From Gammaproteobacteria bacterium (GTDB lineage: Bacteria; Pseudomonadota; Gammaproteobacteria; Pseudomonadales; Halomonadaceae): DNA of 16,321 nt. The notes below the pieces were generated by a model. That model worked only from the letters and a program-made list of their open reading frames with translations. It was not told the origin of the DNA and did no database searches. Location of the stretch: contig JAMCZP010000189.1 of the NCBI GenBank assembly GCA_023485185.1, forward strand, positions 1-16,321. Direction: 5' to 3'. The translations under genes were made by a program, and so were the position numbers. Below, in pieces: positions 1 through 9,558 of this stretch. Every line of letters starts with the position of its first letter. The first letter of the stretch is position 1.

Positions 1-117
1 TCACAATTCTATTGCGGCGTATCAGTGAGCGACTGTCAGCAGCGCTTACTGATGCTTGAATTAGATGGCTGGGTTACCCAGCAGGCGGGAGGCTGGGTAC
101 GGCTGCCGCGGCCATGA
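1..117 (+). CDS. dprA: DNA-processing protein DprA, C-terminal end (5' truncated by window)
   Basis: Frame 1 is open from the window edge to a TGA at 115-117 and gives 38 residues. They contain QRLLMLELDGWV followed by QQAGGWVRLPRP, the usual ending of the DprA/Smf winged-helix tail (L-x-x-LE-LxG-x-V, then GG-x-x-x-R). DprA loads RecA onto incoming single-stranded DNA during transformation. Only the C-terminal DNA-binding-like domain is present; the Rossmann core lies outside the window. The assignment also rests on context, because dprA/smf precedes tsaC (yrdC) in many gammaproteobacteria, and here the next gene starts 40 bp downstream. Because so few residues are visible, the call is likely rather than certain. 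Confidence 0.75.
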   Translation, partial: SQFYCGVSVSDCQQRLLMLELDGWVTQQAGGWVRLPRP

Positions 118-157
118 TAGGATGCGGTCATATTCGCCCTGCCGGTGAGGAGAGACC

Positions 158-715
158 ATGAGTTTAGCTGCCGATCTAGCCCCTGCGATTAATGCGCTGC
201 GTGGTGGGGGGGTGATTGCTTGCCCCACTGAAGCGGTATGGGGGCTTAGCTGCGACCCCGAGAATGACGAAGCATTAGCCCATCTAATGCGTATGAAAGA
301 GCGCGACCCTGCTAAGGGTGTGATCTTAGTCGCCGCCAGTATTCAGCAGTTTCAACCCTGGTTAAGCCAACTGCCTTTATCGATGCACGCCCCTTTGGCG
401 GCAAGTTGGCCGGGGCCGAATACTTGGCTGGTGCCAGATAATGGACGTAGCCATGGGCTGGTGCGGGGCGCCCATGAGCGAGTCGCGCTGAGGGTAACCG
501 CCCACCCGGTAATGAAAGCTCTTTGCGAGGCGTTTGGCGGGCCGTTGGTATCCACCTCGGCCAACCGTTCGGGCGAACCACCCGCCATGAGCGCCACTGA
601 AATCATGTCAATCTTCGCTGATGAGGTCGCTTACGTGGTGAAAGGCGAGTTAGGCGGTAATGCCAAGCCCAGCACCATTAGAGATTTAGCCACTGGCAAA
701 GTCATGCGCTCTTAA
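158..715 (+). CDS. tsaC: Threonylcarbamoyl-AMP synthase TsaC (YrdC/Sua5 family)
   Basis: This 185-residue protein makes L-threonylcarbamoyladenylate from threonine, bicarbonate and ATP, the first step of t6A37 modification of ANN-decoding tRNAs, in the cytoplasm. Family marks are visible: PTEAVWGL at residues 23-30, the KxR substrate motif K47-E-R49 with K53 nearby, and the STSAN segment at 132-136. The length matches the short TsaC form; there is no C-terminal Sua5 domain. AGGAG at 148-152 lies 5 nt before the ATG at 158, which fixes the start. It sits 40 bp after dprA and 95 bp before hemF, the expected dprA-tsaC-...-aroE neighbourhood. Nothing is unusual in the sequence. Confidence 0.95.
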   Translation: MSLAADLAPAINALRGGGVIACPTEAVWGLSCDPENDEALAHLMRMKERDPAKGVILVAASIQQFQPWLSQLPLSMHAPLAASWPGPNTWLVPDNGRSHGLVRGAHERVALRVTAHPVMKALCEAFGGPLVSTSANRSGEPPAMSATEIMSIFADEVAYVVKGELGGNAKPSTIRDLATGKVMRS

Positions 716-762
716 CTCTGGGCTTTAATTGACGACTCGCCACTCCCTATTGACCCTTTTGA

Positions 763-2645
<1,883 letters not shown>

Positions 2646-2754
2646 CGTTGAAGTAAGCGTTTGACAGCGTTGAAACGCTCCCTCTAAGTTGTCTGAGTTA
2701 AGTAGGTAAGTACTCATCCTGCGCTTATATAAAACTCAATACAGCAGAGAGGGA
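2646..2754 (+). promoter_or_regulatory. Gap before the ABC transporter: weak inverted repeat and a -10-like element
   Basis: AGCGTTT at 2656-2662 pairs with AAACGCT at 2673-2679 (7-bp stem, 10-nt loop), but no T-run follows, so a terminator is doubtful. The octamer GCGTTGAA occurs twice, at 2645-2652 and 2668-2675. An AT-rich TATATAAA at 2726-2733 resembles a sigma-70 -10 box, but I find no good -35 at 16-18 nt upstream. This is a plausible start region for a transporter transcript, with weak evidence for any single element. Confidence 0.35.
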
Positions 2755-4395
2755 ATGGCCGTGATCTACCGAAGAAAAAACCGTACTGCCAAAGGTCTTG
2801 TTGCAAAGAAACTGTGGTTAACGATGGCAAGCGTGGGGCTTGCCTCCATTCCCCTCTCTGCTGCGGCCCAAGAGCCGCTTCCCTCAATCACCTTAACCAC
2901 CACTACTGAATCCTACGACCCAATCCGCTATGAAGCAGCCTTTATTGTGGCGGAACGTTGGCGGGAGCTTGGCTTTGATGTGAACGTCGCACCCACTGAA
3001 TTCAGTACGGCACTAGAGCGCTTTTACGACCAGCAGGATTTTGACGTCACCATTCTTGGTTGGAGTGGGCGCACAGACCGGTTAGACCCCCAGTTCTTTT
3101 TAAGTACGCTCGATTCTCGAGAAGCCTACCTGGGGGGGAATAACCCTGGCGGTTATGCAAATAGCGATTTCGATGAACTGTTTGATGCGCAATCCCAGGA
3201 GTTTGATTTAGATGAGCGCCAGCAGATCGTGATGCAAATGCAGGAGCTATATAAATCTGATATTCCGGTTGTCGTGCTCTTTCATCGTGACGAAGTCGTG
3301 GCCTTTAATCATGAGGCGTTTGGCGGTTTCAATCCCATGGCCGGTGAAGGGCTCTATAGTGAGTGGGGCCCCATGGAAGCCGTCGCCGAGGGGGAGCGTA
3401 AAACACTGCGAATTGGTGGCCCTCAAGAACCGGATAACCTGAACCCACTCTCTTCAACCTCGGTGTGGGGTTGGAAGTGGATGCGTCTCTACTATGACAG
3501 GTTAGTGCGTCTTTCCGCGGATGTTGAGCCACTGCCCTGGGCCGCTGAGTCGGTTGATCAAGTCGACGATACCACCATTGCCATAACGCTCCGTGATGGC
3601 ATGACCTTCCATGATGGCGAAGCCGTCACCGCTGAAGATGTCGCCTTTACCTATAATTACTATTTGGATCAGCAGTACGGTTATTTCAGTAGCTACCTGT
3701 CGGTGCTGGATAACGCTGAGCAGATCGATGAGCTTACCGTTCATTTTCACCTGAAAGAGCCTTCCGCTTCGTTTGCCAGTATTTCGCTGTCACAAATTCC
3801 CATTCTGCCCGAACACATTTGGTCTGAAATCGAAGATGCCTCGTCGCTATCGCCTTCGGATACTCCCACCATTGGTTCCGGACCATTTAAGTATGAGCGT
3901 TTTGATCGCGGTGAATTTATGGCGATCAGTAAGTTTGAAGATCACTTCCATGCAGATGAAATCGATATAGATGGCGTTGAGTTTATTATTTATGCCGATA
4001 TGGAAGGGGTCTATACCGGTTTGCAAACAGGCCAAATTGATGTGACAGCTTGGCGTATGGAGCCGGGTCAGATCAGCTTAGCAGAGGGCGAAGAGCACTT
4101 AACCGTCGTCAACGTGCCTGACTTTGGTTACTTCCACATGACCTATAACACCCTGAGAGAGCCGTTTGATGACCGAGCTGTACGCCGGGCGCTGACCATG
4201 GCAACGGATCGCGAGCGCATGGTGAATGTACTACTTGATGGCCGTGGTGAAGTGGGTTCTAGCATTATTGCCCCCGTGAATACCTTCTGGCATGAGTCTT
4301 TTGTCGAGCGCTTTGATTTTGACATGGAGGCTGCACGCGCTGAACTTGAAGAAGCCGGCTACTCCTGGGATAGCGACGGCCGCATTGTTCGTTAA
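2755..4395 (+). CDS. ABC transporter substrate-binding protein, peptide/nickel (SBP_bac_5) family, apparently circularly permuted
   Basis: This is a 546-residue secreted binding protein for the importer encoded downstream. A basic n-region, a hydrophobic stretch (about 20-35) and AAA before Gln39 form a type I signal peptide. The halves then appear in the wrong order. Residues about 44-208 look like the family's C-terminal part: RYEAAFIVAERWRELGFDV, DFDVTILGWSGRTDRLDPQFF, GGYANSDFDELFD, then VVVLFHRDEVVAFN. Residues about 215-546 look like its N-terminal part: TLRIGGPQEPDNLNPL, LPWAAESVDQVDDTTIAITL, LRDGMTFHDGEAVTAEDVAF, GSGPFKYERFD and YNTLREPFDDRAVRRALTMA. The chain ends at EELEEAGY-like sequence, where lobe II normally begins. 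A GTG at 2761 has better spacing (8 nt) from GAGG at 2749-2752 than the ATG at 2755 (2 nt), so the true start may be 2761. Substrate unknown. Confidence 0.9.
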   Translation: MAVIYRRKNRTAKGLVAKKLWLTMASVGLASIPLSAAAQEPLPSITLTTTTESYDPIRYEAAFIVAERWRELGFDVNVAPTEFSTALERFYDQQDFDVTILGWSGRTDRLDPQFFLSTLDSREAYLGGNNPGGYANSDFDELFDAQSQEFDLDERQQIVMQMQELYKSDIPVVVLFHRDEVVAFNHEAFGGFNPMAGEGLYSEWGPMEAVAEGERKTLRIGGPQEPDNLNPLSSTSVWGWKWMRLYYDRLVRLSADVEPLPWAAESVDQVDDTTIAITLRDGMTFHDGEAVTAEDVAFTYNYYLDQQYGYFSSYLSVLDNAEQIDELTVHFHLKEPSASFASISLSQIPILPEHIWSEIEDASSLSPSDTPTIGSGPFKYERFDRGEFMAISKFEDHFHADEIDIDGVEFIIYADMEGVYTGLQTGQIDVTAWRMEPGQISLAEGEEHLTVVNVPDFGYFHMTYNTLREPFDDRAVRRALTMATDRERMVNVLLDGRGEVGSSIIAPVNTFWHESFVERFDFDMEAARAELEEAGYSWDSDGRIVR

Positions 4396-4432
4396 ACACG
4401 TTCAATAACAGCAGTCGTTACTAGCTTAGCAA

Positions 4433-4484
4433 CAGGCCGTCCGCCTACTTGTTCTGTACTTTTACTTGTTTTGGCGACGGCCTG
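4433..4484 (+). repeat. Stem-loop between binding-protein and permease genes
   Basis: CAGGCCGTC at 4433-4441 pairs perfectly with GACGGCCTG at 4476-4484. After a one-base bulge (C4442) the stem continues as GCC/GGC (4443-4445 with 4473-4475). The loop is 27 nt and T-rich. No T-tract follows the 3' arm. Hairpins in this position of binding-protein transporter operons commonly protect the upstream mRNA or partly terminate, giving excess binding protein over permease. That role is inferred here. Confidence 0.6.
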
Positions 4485-4506
4485 ATACCTTTCAAGAGAA
4501 GCTCTC

Positions 4507-5487
4507 ATGTCATCACGCAGAAGCTACCTGATTCGCCGTGTGATCCACGGCGTCATGGCGCTGTTTATTATCGCCACCTTGCTGTTTTTTCTGTTTCGTT
4601 TAGGTCTTCCCGACCCCACAGCAGCGCTGATAACCGAAGGGCTAAACCCTGAAGAGCGCGAGCGTATTCGCGCCAGTTTCGGGCTTGATCGTCCTATTTG
4701 GGTTCAATACTTTATCTATTTGGGCAATGTGCTCCAGGGCGATTTTGGGTATTCGTTTCATTATCGTGCGCCGGTGGCCGATATCATCTGGGAACGGCTT
4801 GGCAACACGATGATTTTAATGCTGCCTGCCATTGTGCTGGCCTATGCCGTTGGCGCCCCGCTGGGGGCCTGGCTCTCCTGGCGGCGCGGCAGCCGAGCAG
4901 ATACCAGCGGTATTTTTGTCGGTTTAATGTTTCGTTCGGCACCGATGTTTTGGACCGGCATGATTGCGATACTGGTATTCAGCATAGGGCTTGGTTGGCT
5001 ACCCACCAGCGGTATGCGCACCCTGCCTTATAACGCCAGTGGATTTTTCGACAAGATATTTACCCTCGATTTTCTCCACCACTTAATCCTCCCCGCCTTG
5101 ATTGTAGCGCTCTATTACCTTGGCTCGCCGCTGCTGATCATGCGCAACACCATGCTGGAAGTGTACGGCGAGGATTTTATTGAAATGGCCCGTGCCAAGG
5201 GCTTACCCGAGCGTCGCATTTTGTATGCCCATGCGGCGCGCAATGCCTTGCTACCGGTGGTCACCCAGTTGGCGGTTACCATCGGTTTGGCCGCAGGTGG
5301 CCAGGTGGTGGTTGAAGTCGTGTTCTCGTGGCCAGGGTTAGGGCGCGAGATACTCAACTCGGTACGCACCTCTGACTTCCCCCTTGCCCAAGCGAGCTTT
5401 CTGGTCATGGCGGCGTTCGTGATCACCCTCAACTTGCTGGTTGACGTTCTCTACACCTTGTTAGATCCGCGGGTGAGCTTCAAATGA
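4507..5487 (+). CDS. ABC transporter permease, DppB/OppB type
   Basis: This 326-residue inner-membrane subunit forms half of the import channel. TM1 lies at about 13-32. The following periplasmic segment has NPEERERIRASFGLDRP and QYFIYLGNVLQGDFGYSF, typical of DppB, and further helices lie near 102-125, 137-165, 192-212, 250-272 and 295-318. The cytoplasmic coupling (EAA) loop is clear at about 225-250 (EMARAKGLPERRILYAHAAR), and FSWPGLGREI at 273-282 is a family hallmark. The length is normal and nothing is inserted, in contrast to its partner. An AGAGAAG-like ribosome-binding site lies just upstream of the ATG at 4507. The stop overlaps the next permease start (ATGA), so the two channel subunits are translationally coupled. 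Confidence 0.93.
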   Translation: MSSRRSYLIRRVIHGVMALFIIATLLFFLFRLGLPDPTAALITEGLNPEERERIRASFGLDRPIWVQYFIYLGNVLQGDFGYSFHYRAPVADIIWERLGNTMILMLPAIVLAYAVGAPLGAWLSWRRGSRADTSGIFVGLMFRSAPMFWTGMIAILVFSIGLGWLPTSGMRTLPYNASGFFDKIFTLDFLHHLILPALIVALYYLGSPLLIMRNTMLEVYGEDFIEMARAKGLPERRILYAHAARNALLPVVTQLAVTIGLAAGGQVVVEVVFSWPGLGREILNSVRTSDFPLAQASFLVMAAFVITLNLLVDVLYTLLDPRVSFK

Positions 5488-7217
5488 TGATGAAAAAACT
5501 AATCAAAGGGTTACAGGAGCCTCTGCGCGCCATTCTGGGTGATCGTTTAGCTCTAATCGGCTTGGCCGTATTGCTTTCGATCGTCGCCATGGCGCTGTTT
5601 GCGCCTTTTCTCTCAACCCATGCACCCCTTGCAGTTAATGAGCGTGAAGAGGGCTCATTGATGGTGCGTAGTGTGGAAGAGGGGCAAGTACGCTGGAACC
5701 TCGCGCCCGCCCTAGGTGAACACACCTTAAATGATGCCTACTACTTTAACGGAGTAGGCATGGCGGTCGGCAATCAAGGGGTGGTTTGGCGGTTTGAAGA
5801 GGGCGAGTGGACACCCCAGGAAAACACCCTCACCGAAACGCTGAATGCCGTGGCAATTAATGCCCAAGGCGATGCCCTGGCGGTTGGCGAAAATGGTGCA
5901 ATGGCGCTGTGGCGTGAGCAACAGTGGCATGCCCTTGAAACCCCTACTGCCGTTAACCTACTGGGGGTTGCCTGGAGCAATCCTGATGTGGCGATGGTCG
6001 TCGGCGAGTCAGAAACGCTCTGGCAACTCACTTGGCAGGACGATGTTCTCGATATTGAGGTGCTGGAAAGTCCGGTCAACCGTGGCGTGACGCTTAATGC
6101 CGCTGCCGTAGATGCTGATGAAAGTGTTTGGGTGGTAGGTGAACGTGGGCTCGTTTTGCGTCTCACTCCAGAGGGCGATGTACTACGTGAGCGTTTACCG
6201 ACCAACCGCGGGCTTAACCACATTCATTTAGCCACTAATGGCGCGGGCTTAATCGTCGGTGAACGGGGTACCTTGCTCACCCGTGAAGCCATCGACAGTG
6301 ACTGGGTCGCCGCCACTTCGCCAGACTCCCGCGCCATGCGCGCGGGCTGGATAACCGAAGAGGGCGAGGCCTTTGCGGTAGGGCGTAGCGGGATCATTTT
6401 AGAGCGCCAGGGCGATGATTGGGCGTTAGCTTCTACTGACGAAGAGCGCCATCTGCGTGCCATGATGGTGACCGATGATAGCTACTACGCCATCGGCTCT
6501 GACCGTTTTGTGAACCGCCTTGCACCGCCCTCACGGGAACATTGGTTTGGTACCGACCACTTAGGTCGCGATCTGTTTAGCCAGAATGTGCATGGTTCGC
6601 GTATAGCGCTGTTAGTGGGCTTTTTAGGTGCTGTGCTGGTGGTGCTGATTGGTGCCAACGTAGGGCTGATTGCCGGTTACTTCCGTGGTCGCACCGAGAC
6701 GGTGTTGATGCGCACGGTGGATGTGATGTACGGCATCCCGTTTGAGCCGTTTGCCCTTATTCTGGTACTGCTCTTCGAGCCTAGTCTGTTTATCGTGATA
6801 CTGGCCGTTTCCCTGCTCACATGGCGTACGGTGGCGCGACTGATACGCTCCCAGGTGCTGAGTTTGCGCGAACGACCATTTGTAAAAGCCGCCCGCGTCG
6901 CAGGTGCTTCGGATCTGCGCATTATGTATCTGCACATCTTTCCCAATGTGATGCCACTGGTGTTTCTGGAGCTGGCCATCATTGTCGGCGTTTCTATTAT
7001 CGCCGAAGCCACCTTGTCGTTTTTGGGCTTGGGGCCACCGCAGTCCATTTCCTGGGGCGGTATTCTGCACAACGCGCGTTTGTCAGGTGCTTGGCGTGAC
7101 GCCTGGTGGTGGAACCTGCCGCCAGGGCTGTTCATCATGATTACCGTGCTGTCGGTGTTCTTTATTTCGCGCTCACTTGAGCTAGTTGCTAATCCACGCT
7201 TGAGGGCCCGCCGATGA
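5484..7217 (+). CDS. ABC transporter permease, DppC/OppC type, with an inserted periplasmic beta-propeller
   Basis: At 577 residues this is nearly twice the usual DppC length of about 300. TM1 is at 22-44 and ends in APFLSTHAP, as in DppC. The rest of the permease resumes at about 348 with SREHWFGTDHLGRDLFS, then helices from 372 onward, the EAA loop at about 462-490 (RPFVKAARVAGASDLRIMYL) and EATLSFLGLGPP at 508-519. Between them lie about 290 residues of repeats with V/I-G-x-x-G-like turns at G96, G135, G174, G219, G259, G300 and G338. With the N-terminus inside, this loop is periplasmic and would face the binding protein. The start (ATG-ATG-ATG at 5484) overlaps DppB, and the stop overlaps the ATPase start. 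The frame is continuous with no stop or obvious junction scar. The permease assignment is firm; the propeller fold is inferred from the repeats. Confidence 0.93.
   Translation: MMMKKLIKGLQEPLRAILGDRLALIGLAVLLSIVAMALFAPFLSTHAPLAVNEREEGSLMVRSVEEGQVRWNLAPALGEHTLNDAYYFNGVGMAVGNQGVVWRFEEGEWTPQENTLTETLNAVAINAQGDALAVGENGAMALWREQQWHALETPTAVNLLGVAWSNPDVAMVVGESETLWQLTWQDDVLDIEVLESPVNRGVTLNAAAVDADESVWVVGERGLVLRLTPEGDVLRERLPTNRGLNHIHLATNGAGLIVGERGTLLTREAIDSDWVAATSPDSRAMRAGWITEEGEAFAVGRSGIILERQGDDWALASTDEERHLRAMMVTDDSYYAIGSDRFVNRLAPPSREHWFGTDHLGRDLFSQNVHGSRIALLVGFLGAVLVVLIGANVGLIAGYFRGRTETVLMRTVDVMYGIPFEPFALILVLLFEPSLFIVILAVSLLTWRTVARLIRSQVLSLRERPFVKAARVAGASDLRIMYLHIFPNVMPLVFLELAIIVGVSIIAEATLSFLGLGPPQSISWGGILHNARLSGAWRDAWWWNLPPGLFIMITVLSVFFISRSLELVANPRLRARR
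5661..6521 (+). repeat. Seven-repeat YCF48-like beta-propeller region within the DppC-like permease (residues about 60-346)
   Basis: Glycine turns recur at residues 96, 135, 174, 219, 259, 300 and 338, a spacing of 38-45 residues. Most units follow the pattern W, about 11 residues, L, then a strand, then V/I-G-x-x-G and a strand. Trp-to-Leu distances are alike at W71-L82, W109-L120, W148-L160 and W313-L324. The first segment (60-82) holds only the closing strand with its Trp, and the last unit (325-346) lacks one. Together they complete a seventh blade, the 'velcro' closure typical of circular propellers. Resemblance to YCF48/HCF136-type repeats is by motif only. Confidence 0.8.
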
Positions 7218-9523
7218 GCCATGAACATTTGTTAACCGTCGATGATTTAGCCATTCATTACCGGACAGGAGCCGGGCCGGTTAAAGCGGTGGATGGCATT
7301 AGCTTCAACCTTCGACCTGGTGAAGCGTTGGGGCTGGTGGGCGAGTCGGGCTGTGGCAAGACCACTGCGGCAAAAGCCATGCTGCGTTTACTGCCACCCA
7401 ATGGCGAAGTGCCCCGAGGTCGTATTCAGTTTGATGGTCGCAATCTTATTGAGCTTGACGCGGAGTCGATGCGTAAAGTGCGCTGGAAAGAGATTGCCTG
7501 GATATCCCAAGCCGCCATGAATGCGTTAGACCCGGTCTATACCGTGGGCGACCAGATCCTGGAAGCGATGAATGCCCATATTAGTATCGATAAGAAAGCG
7601 GCGTGGGCTCATGCCGAAGAGCTGTTTCGCTCGGTGGGCATTGACCCTGGTCGGTTAACGGCTTACCCGCATGAGATGAGCGGCGGGATGAAGCAGCGTG
7701 CAGTCATTGCCATGGCGCTGGCGTTAGACCCCAAGCTGATCGTTGCCGATGAGCCCACCACTGCACTGGATGTGGTCACCCAGGCGCAAATCTTGGCACG
7801 GCTTTCCAAGCTGCGCCGTGAGCGGGGCATGGGGTTGCTATTTATTACCCACGATATTTCCGTAGTGGTGCAAACCTGTGACCGGGTAGCGGTGATGTAT
7901 GGTGGCCACATCATGGAAACGGGCCCTGTGCGCGAGGTGTTTGGTACTCCATTCCACCCTTACACCATGGGCTTAACCAATGCTTTTCCTACCTTGGAAG
8001 GCGCCCAGCGTGAGCTAATTTCGATTCCCGGTAGTCCGCCTGACCTGCTGAATCCTCCCCCGGGCTGCCGGTTCGCCGAGCGCTGCCCATTTGCCACCTC
8101 ACGCTGCCAACAAGAAGTGCCTACGCTGCAAGACGTAGGTGATGATCGCCAAGCGGCCTGCCACTATCCCGAGAAAGCCGATACCTTCCGCGTTCAGGCG
8201 GCGCTTAATGATACCTGGGCAGTGGTTGGGGAGCGTTTGAACGAGCCGGTGCAAGGGGCGGGTAATCTTCATCCGGTCGCCACTGACGCTGCCACATTGT
8301 TGGAAGTCGCGGGGTTGAAAAAGCACTTCCCGGTTGAACAAGGTTTTATGGATGGGCTGCGAGGGCGCCATCAAGACCGTAAGGTACACGCCGTCGACGG
8401 CATCAATTTTGATCTTCGTGAAGGGGAAATCCTGGGCTTGGCGGGCGAGTCGGGGTCGGGTAAAACCACCACGGGCGAGATGTTGGTGCGCCTGCAAGAT
8501 GTCACTGAAGGGGAAATACGCTTTGAAGGGAACAATATCGCGCAACTGAAAGGCACTGAGCTAAAGGCCTTTCGTCGCAGCGCACAAATGATCTTTCAAG
8601 ACCCTTACCAAACATTAAACCCACGTTTTACCATCTTCGATATTGTCGGTGAGCCGCTGATTATTCATCGCCTGGCAGAGGGCGAGGCGCTGGAGCAGCA
8701 AGTAGTGCAAGCGCTCGAACGGGCGGGATTAAAACCCGCCGAGCTCTATCGTGATCGTTTTCCCCATGAGCTGTCGGGCGGGCAGCGTCAGCGTGTCGCG
8801 ATTGCCCGGGCGATTGTGCTAGAGCCGCGCATCATTATTGCCGATGAGCCGGTCTCCATGCTCGATGTGTCGATTCGTGCGGGGGTGCTAAACCTAATGC
8901 ATCGATTCCGCAATGAGCTAGGCATTTCGTTTGTCTACGTGAGTCACGACTTGCCTACGATCCGCTACGTGGCTGACCGTACAGCGATTATGTACTTGGG
9001 CGAAATCGTTGAGGTAGGGCCCACGGAACAGGTGATACGCGAGCGTAAGCACCCTTATACCCAGTTGCTGCTGGACGCGAGCCCTGAACCCAACCCCACG
9101 GTGATTAAGCCACCGCTGGAAAGTGCCGGGGAAATCCCCAGCGCCGTTGAGCCGCCTAATGGCTGCCACTTTCACACCCGATGCCCCAAGGCGATGCCAC
9201 ACTGTGGCTGGGAAGGGCGTGATGTTGCCACGGCGATGAGTGAGTGGCGTATTGCTGGAAAAACTATTCAATGGCTGGGTGATCCGAAGGTGCAGGAGAC
9301 CAACGTACAATTGTCTGTGGAAGGACGGGATGTAGACCAAGCGGAGCGTGAATTACTAGCGATATTAACTGCCAAACACCCTGCCTTTGCACAAGCGGCA
9401 AATGTAAGGCATGAGGATACTCAGCTCACGGTGAGTTTTCCTCAACAGCCCTCTCCTCAGCGGCGGCTGATTGCCAAGGAGCATACGGTTGCTTGTTATC
9501 TTTATGATGAGGCCATTACTTAG
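7214..9523 (+). CDS. Fused dipeptide/oligopeptide ABC transporter ATPase (DppD-DppF type, two nucleotide-binding domains)
   Basis: This 769-residue cytoplasmic subunit powers the importer with two ATPase domains in one chain, as in GsiA and YejF. Domain 1 has Walker A GESGCGKT at 43-50, signature MSGGM at 155-159 (Met replaces the usual Leu and Gln), Walker B LIVADEP at 175-181 and switch H213. Domain 2 has GESGSGKT at 411-418, LSGGQ at 520-524, IIIADEP at 540-546 and H578. Each is followed by an oligopeptide-ATPase C-terminal domain. The first shows cysteines 285, 291, 298 and 316 (C-x5-C-x6-C-x17-C). The second has 651, 657, 664 and 761, the last separated by 96 residues. Such cysteines bind a 4Fe-4S cluster in some family members. 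The start overlaps the upstream permease stop (ATGA). Confidence 0.95.
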   Translation: MSHEHLLTVDDLAIHYRTGAGPVKAVDGISFNLRPGEALGLVGESGCGKTTAAKAMLRLLPPNGEVPRGRIQFDGRNLIELDAESMRKVRWKEIAWISQAAMNALDPVYTVGDQILEAMNAHISIDKKAAWAHAEELFRSVGIDPGRLTAYPHEMSGGMKQRAVIAMALALDPKLIVADEPTTALDVVTQAQILARLSKLRRERGMGLLFITHDISVVVQTCDRVAVMYGGHIMETGPVREVFGTPFHPYTMGLTNAFPTLEGAQRELISIPGSPPDLLNPPPGCRFAERCPFATSRCQQEVPTLQDVGDDRQAACHYPEKADTFRVQAALNDTWAVVGERLNEPVQGAGNLHPVATDAATLLEVAGLKKHFPVEQGFMDGLRGRHQDRKVHAVDGINFDLREGEILGLAGESGSGKTTTGEMLVRLQDVTEGEIRFEGNNIAQLKGTELKAFRRSAQMIFQDPYQTLNPRFTIFDIVGEPLIIHRLAEGEALEQQVVQALERAGLKPAELYRDRFPHELSGGQRQRVAIARAIVLEPRIIIADEPVSMLDVSIRAGVLNLMHRFRNELGISFVYVSHDLPTIRYVADRTAIMYLGEIVEVGPTEQVIRERKHPYTQLLLDASPEPNPTVIKPPLESAGEIPSAVEPPNGCHFHTRCPKAMPHCGWEGRDVATAMSEWRIAGKTIQWLGDPKVQETNVQLSVEGRDVDQAERELLAILTAKHPAFAQAANVRHEDTQLTVSFPQQPSPQRRLIAKEHTVACYLYDEAIT

Positions 9524-9558
9524 CTACTCATTCCTTTAATTTAAACGTCAGCCTTCAT

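Noticed and set aside
2767..2850. Twin-arginine signal in the binding protein (RRKNR near the N-terminus)
   Set aside because: The residues after the arginines lack the S/T-R-R-x-F-L-K pattern, and the n-region is long with several Lys. An ordinary Sec signal peptide ending AAA before Gln39 fits better.
2755..3384. Remnant of a separate upstream binding-protein gene fused to the next one
   Set aside because: The two parts complement each other with no obvious overlap or repeat, and no remaining lobe II follows at the end, so one reordered protein is simpler. The duplication-deletion route would still be its likely origin.
5652..6527. Frameshift or assembly junction joining a permease to an unrelated propeller gene
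   Set aside because: The frame is uninterrupted, permease sequence lies on both sides in the right order, and the gene keeps its 4-nt overlaps with both neighbours.
6677..7228. 183-codon open frame on the minus strand inside the DppC-like permease
   Set aside because: It is antisense to a clear coding region with strong permease motifs; its translation is rich in Arg, Ser and Thr and resembles no family.
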